Assembly: GCA_030615855.1 (NCBI GenBank)
Contig: JAUWYL010000021.1
Location: 1 to 24,359 of the forward strand
Length of the DNA: 24,359 nucleotides
Source of the DNA: a bacterium
GTDB lineage: Bacteria > UBP18 > UBA7526
Direction of reading: 5' to 3'
The notes beneath the pieces are model-generated. The model had not been told where the DNA came from, did not search any database, and saw only the letters and a list, made by a program, of their open reading frames with translations. The first letter of the stretch is position 1, and every line of letters starts with the position of its first letter. Both the position numbers and the translations under genes were made by a program. Positions 22,197-24,359 of the stretch are shown here, one piece after another.

Positions 22197-22343
22197 AAGC
22201 TATATAGGCCGCAGGTTACAGGTTCACCCCGTTAGATGGACTTACCTTGTTAGATATGAAATGTTATTTGACAGGATACGCCGCTATCTAACGGGGCAAG
22301 GGTTATAGAAGGCTCGGGGCTTGAAACCTGCGGCTTAAAGCTT
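22197..22343. repeat. nested inverted repeats, MITE-like
   Basis: Three pairs nest: AAGC (22197-22200) with GCTT (22340-22343), GCCGCAGGTT (22208-22217) with AACCTGCGGC (22325-22334), and CCCCGTTAGAT (22227-22237) with ATCTAACGGGG (22286-22296). A second TTAGAT (22250-22255) and a second CGGGG (22315-22319) allow alternative pairs. The element fills the whole gap between two lipoprotein genes and begins right after a stop codon. Confidence 0.65.
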
Positions 22344-22359
22344 ACGAGCGGAGTACAGG

Positions 22360-23901
22360 ATGCGTTCAGTCTTTAAAGTTACTATTGGAATATTGGCCAT
22401 CTCTTTGATTAGCGGGTGTGCTCTATTCTCTTTGAGGCCGGGATGGAAATTGGTGGAAAGATCCCAGAAGAAGAAGCCAGACTGGGTGACAAGAGAGAAG
22501 GAGGCAGATGAGAAGTTTCTCTACTTCAGCGGGATGCGCACGGAAGCCCGGCGATTGGAGGATGGGGAGAGCGATGCGGTAAAGAACGCGGCGCGTAAGA
22601 TCGTGGAGTATTTCGGTCAGGAGGGGATCATCCTCTATGAAAAGAAGCGAACAGAGATCGAGACCGAGTTACTGGATCAGGTAAAGTTCAAAGGGGCGGC
22701 TGCTGTCCGGGCAGCAAAACTACAAGAAATGTATTATGAGAAGTGGCAGAGCACCACAAAGGATAGGGTCCGGTTCAGTTACGATGTCTATGTCTTAATA
22801 AGATATCCCATAAAAGAGTTGGAAAAGGAGAAAGCAGCCCAGAGGAAGAAGGCCATAGAGTTAACTAAGGGAGCCCTTGCCCTCTCCCAGAATGCCAGGA
22901 GAGCCCTGGCCCAGGGAAGGGTGAGAGAAAGCATCTCCCAATATGCCAAGGCCCTGGATTTTCTATCCCGGGTAAGTATCCTGGTAGAGATTTCACCAGA
23001 AGTGAATAATGAGACGCTCAAGGCCAAGATAAGGAGCGATTTAGAAGGAATAATATCTAAGATGAAGACCGAAGGAAAGGGAAGTGGTCAGGAGGCTATA
23101 GTTAAAAAACCTCTTAGGCAACCCCTTATTTTAGAGGTCAGTTATCAGGAGAAAGAGAAACCTATTCCGGTAAGGGGTCTTCCCGTATCCTTTGAATTTG
23201 TAAAAGGAGAAGGAAGCCTGAGGACTCTGACCAGAACGAATAATAACGGTGTAGCAAGTTGTAGGGTATGGCGGGTTGATTCTTCCCTCAAGCCAAACGT
23301 AATTGAGGGAAGAATAGATATTAGAAGACTCCTGGGCAAGAAGAAGGATGAGGAGATAGATAAGACCCTTTTGAAATTAGCCGGTCTCAAAGAGAGGTAT
23401 ACCTTCAACTCCTACCTTCCCAGAGAGAAGAAGGTCTTCCTTGTCAAAGTTATAGAGAGGAACTTAAAAGAGAAGGTTACCCCTTCCCTGGTTCAGGGAG
23501 AAATAGAAAAGTGGCTCATTGACGATGATTATCAACTCAAGAAGAAGGGGGAGATTACAGATAGCCAGGCAAGAGAGATCCTTAGAGGGAATAAAACGCT
23601 TATCCAAAACTTGGGCAGAGAATTAGGCTTCGATGTCTTGGTCATTGGCCAGGCCCGGACAGAATATATGGGAAGCACCATTCCCATGTATGGAAAAGAG
23701 ATGGAATTTGTTCCTTGTTGTCGGGCAAGCGTCTCAATAAAGGTGATGGAAGCCCAAAGCGGTAGAATGATAGCCTCGGTGAGCGAAGGAAGGATAAAGG
23801 AGTTCGGCCGGACGAAGGAAGAGGCCGGCGAGAAGGCCTTGAAAAAGGCAGGAGAGAAAATCTCTCAATCCCTGCTCAATCAACTGGATCCCCTCTTTTA
23901 G
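22360..23901 (+). CDS. LPP20-like lipoprotein with helical, Ig-like and FlgO-like regions
   Basis: The lipobox is I-S-G-C (Cys20). Residues about 25-155 are LPP20-like (K-P-D-W-V, then F-L-Y-F-S-G-M-R-T-E-A, then A-V-K-N-A-A-R-K-I-V), paralogous to the protein at 21576. Residues about 160-240 are helical, and 250-345 look like an Ig-type beta domain (G-L-P-V-S-F-E-F, then N-N-N-G-V-A-S-C-R-V, typical of Big_1-like strands). Residues about 360-513 resemble a FlgO/FlgT-middle-type domain (L-G-R-E-L-G-F-D-V-L-V-I-G-Q-A, then A-Q-S-G-R-M-I-A-S). The gene ends the lipoprotein series. It may be a scaffold joining an outer-membrane ring to peptidoglycan or surface partners, but that is inference. 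Confidence 0.65.
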   Translation: MRSVFKVTIGILAISLISGCALFSLRPGWKLVERSQKKKPDWVTREKEADEKFLYFSGMRTEARRLEDGESDAVKNAARKIVEYFGQEGIILYEKKRTEIETELLDQVKFKGAAAVRAAKLQEMYYEKWQSTTKDRVRFSYDVYVLIRYPIKELEKEKAAQRKKAIELTKGALALSQNARRALAQGRVRESISQYAKALDFLSRVSILVEISPEVNNETLKAKIRSDLEGIISKMKTEGKGSGQEAIVKKPLRQPLILEVSYQEKEKPIPVRGLPVSFEFVKGEGSLRTLTRTNNNGVASCRVWRVDSSLKPNVIEGRIDIRRLLGKKKDEEIDKTLLKLAGLKERYTFNSYLPREKKVFLVKVIERNLKEKVTPSLVQGEIEKWLIDDDYQLKKKGEITDSQAREILRGNKTLIQNLGRELGFDVLVIGQARTEYMGSTIPMYGKEMEFVPCCRASVSIKVMEAQSGRMIASVSEGRIKEFGRTKEEAGEKALKKAGEKISQSLLNQLDPLF

Positions 23902-23902
23902 A

Positions 23903-23941
23903 CACGGATAGGCACGGATTATAATACGGATGAGCACGGAT
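23903..23941 (+). repeat. CACGGAT repeat, about 10-bp period
   Basis: CACGGAT at 23903, 23913 and 23935, with a variant TACGGAT at 23925, starts one base after the stop of the preceding gene. The complement, ATCCGTG, appears at 3717 and 3727 and once at 21545. Confidence 0.75.
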
Positions 23942-23958
23942 AATGAATGGAGAAAGAA

Positions 23959-24359
23959 ATGAGAGAATGCAGAATACGTCCAAGGGTTAAGGTAACCTGT
24001 CCGCTGCACATAGCGTGCTATGGAAGGCGGGCGAAGCCCGTATCGTCATTCGTTTATCGGTTACGGCTTTTGACGAACTACGTAACCACTAAACGAAACG
24101 GGCATCGTAACCCTAACCAACTGCCGATTACCTCCCACTTTCCCACTTTCCCACTTTCTCACCTGCTCCTCTTCCTAACTCTATTGTTCACTGTTCACTG
24201 TTCACTGTTCACTGATTTTGTCGGAGCGCAGCCACCAGAGATAGTCTCTGTCTCTCCTTCCAAAGGAGCCCAGGAAGTAAAGACTAATACCCTAATCAGG
24301 ATCAACTTCAGTAAGGAGATGGATAAGAAGAGCGTGGAAGATAACTTCGCTATCAATCC
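23959..24359 (+). CDS. exported protein with Big_5-type Ig-like domain, N-terminal part (3' end outside window)
   Basis: An open frame runs from ATG 23959 (GGAG six bases upstream) to the window end. The last 45 residues read P-P-E-I-V-S-V-S-P-S-K-G-A, then T-N-T-L-I-R-I-N-F-S-K-E-M-D. That is the beginning of the SbsA-type Ig-like domain (Big_5). Just before it is a signal-peptide-like stretch (L-L-L-F-L-T-L-L-F-T, later G-A-Q before P-P-E). The first 65 residues are basic and unlike any family I know. The DNA for this whole N-terminal part consists of hairpins, the GAAAGTGG repeat in reverse, and a TTCACTG tandem. The true start may be internal (TTG 24184 or CTG 24163) and the ATG start may be fortuitous. 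Confidence 0.6.
   Translation, partial: MRECRIRPRVKVTCPLHIACYGRRAKPVSSFVYRLRLLTNYVTTKRNGHRNPNQLPITSHFPTFPLSHLLLFLTLLFTVHCSLFTDFVGAQPPEIVSVSPSKGAQEVKTNTLIRINFSKEMDKKSVEDNFAIN
24009..24040. repeat. two adjacent hairpins
   Basis: CATAGC, GT, GCTATG (24009-24022) and CGGGC, GAA, GCCCG (24028-24040) are both perfect. A third pair, GGTTACG (24059-24065) with CGTAACC (24081-24087), follows. TCATTCG at 24046 repeats the word found before metG. Confidence 0.6.
24131..24168 (-). repeat. GAGCAGG/GAAAGTGG repeat, longest copy
   Basis: On the minus strand it reads GAGCAGGTGA, then GAAAGTGG three times, then GAGG. Bases 24134-24162 are identical to 8597-8625 in pcrA. On the + strand it is in the open frame of the Big_5-type gene and codes for a Pro/Phe/Thr/Ser/Leu stretch leading into the signal-peptide-like core. 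Confidence 0.8.
24187..24214 (+). repeat. TTCACTG tandem repeat, four exact copies
   Basis: Four perfect 7-base units at 24187, 24194, 24201 and 24208. Because 7 is not a multiple of 3, the units are read in shifting frames, and 28 bases give a hydrophobic F-T-V-H-C-S-L-F-T run. Slippage by one unit would shift the frame of the gene if translation starts upstream. Confidence 0.8.

Overview
The window reads as a chromosomal segment of an uncultivated, diderm, probably anaerobic bacterium of moderate-to-low GC. Every gene I can support lies on the + strand. The reasons are: six or seven predicted lipoproteins or envelope proteins with outer-membrane-type domains (CsgG/FlgO-like, LPP20-like, FlgT-C-like), molybdopterin synthesis genes, a GatCAB amidotransferase, and intergenic gaps packed with short-period repeats of the kind seen in some poorly sampled lineages. 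The phylum cannot be fixed by eye.

Layout. (1) 1-3292: the end of a GT-C-like membrane protein, overlapping a moaA-moaC-mogA block for molybdopterin. (2) 3293-4040: a 748-base gap with a strongly folded 89-nt element, more hairpins, a 50-base stretch at 14% GC, eight CGCAGAT words and four DnaA-box-like sites (a possible replication origin or DnaA-regulated region). (3) 4041-13921: a housekeeping run, holB-ricT-mutM-metG-pcrA-gatC-gatA-gatB. (4) 13922-18424: an apparent inserted island. It starts at the 3' end of gatB and ends in a second, diverged 49-bp copy of the gatB 3' end. It holds a transposase-like remnant, a FlgO-like/DUF4384 lipoprotein, a small exported peptide, a CHAT-protease lipoprotein with an intact His/Cys dyad, and a truncated exported protein. 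(5) 18425-23901: five more envelope proteins, several paralogous (FlgO/CsgG-like, TPR, FlgT-C-like, LPP20-like). (6) 23902-24359: the start of a Big_5-type Ig-like exported protein, whose 5' coding region appears to be built largely from intergenic repeats.

How the parts may work together. The first half is core replication, repair and translation. The second half looks like an uncharacterised envelope system. Three proteins share a FlgO/CsgG-type domain with the recurring pattern of a conserved 'L-S-L-S-G' segment followed by a 'G-x-x-x-G-V-D-A-I' segment. Two share an LPP20-like N-terminus. One is a lipid-anchored CHAT peptidase. A related set (FlgO, FlgP, FlgT) surrounds the flagellar base in Vibrio, but no flagellar structural genes are visible here. 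The most interesting items are the gatB-bounded island with its CHAT lipoprotein, the DnaA-box cluster, and repeats that have entered coding frames (pcrA and the final gene).
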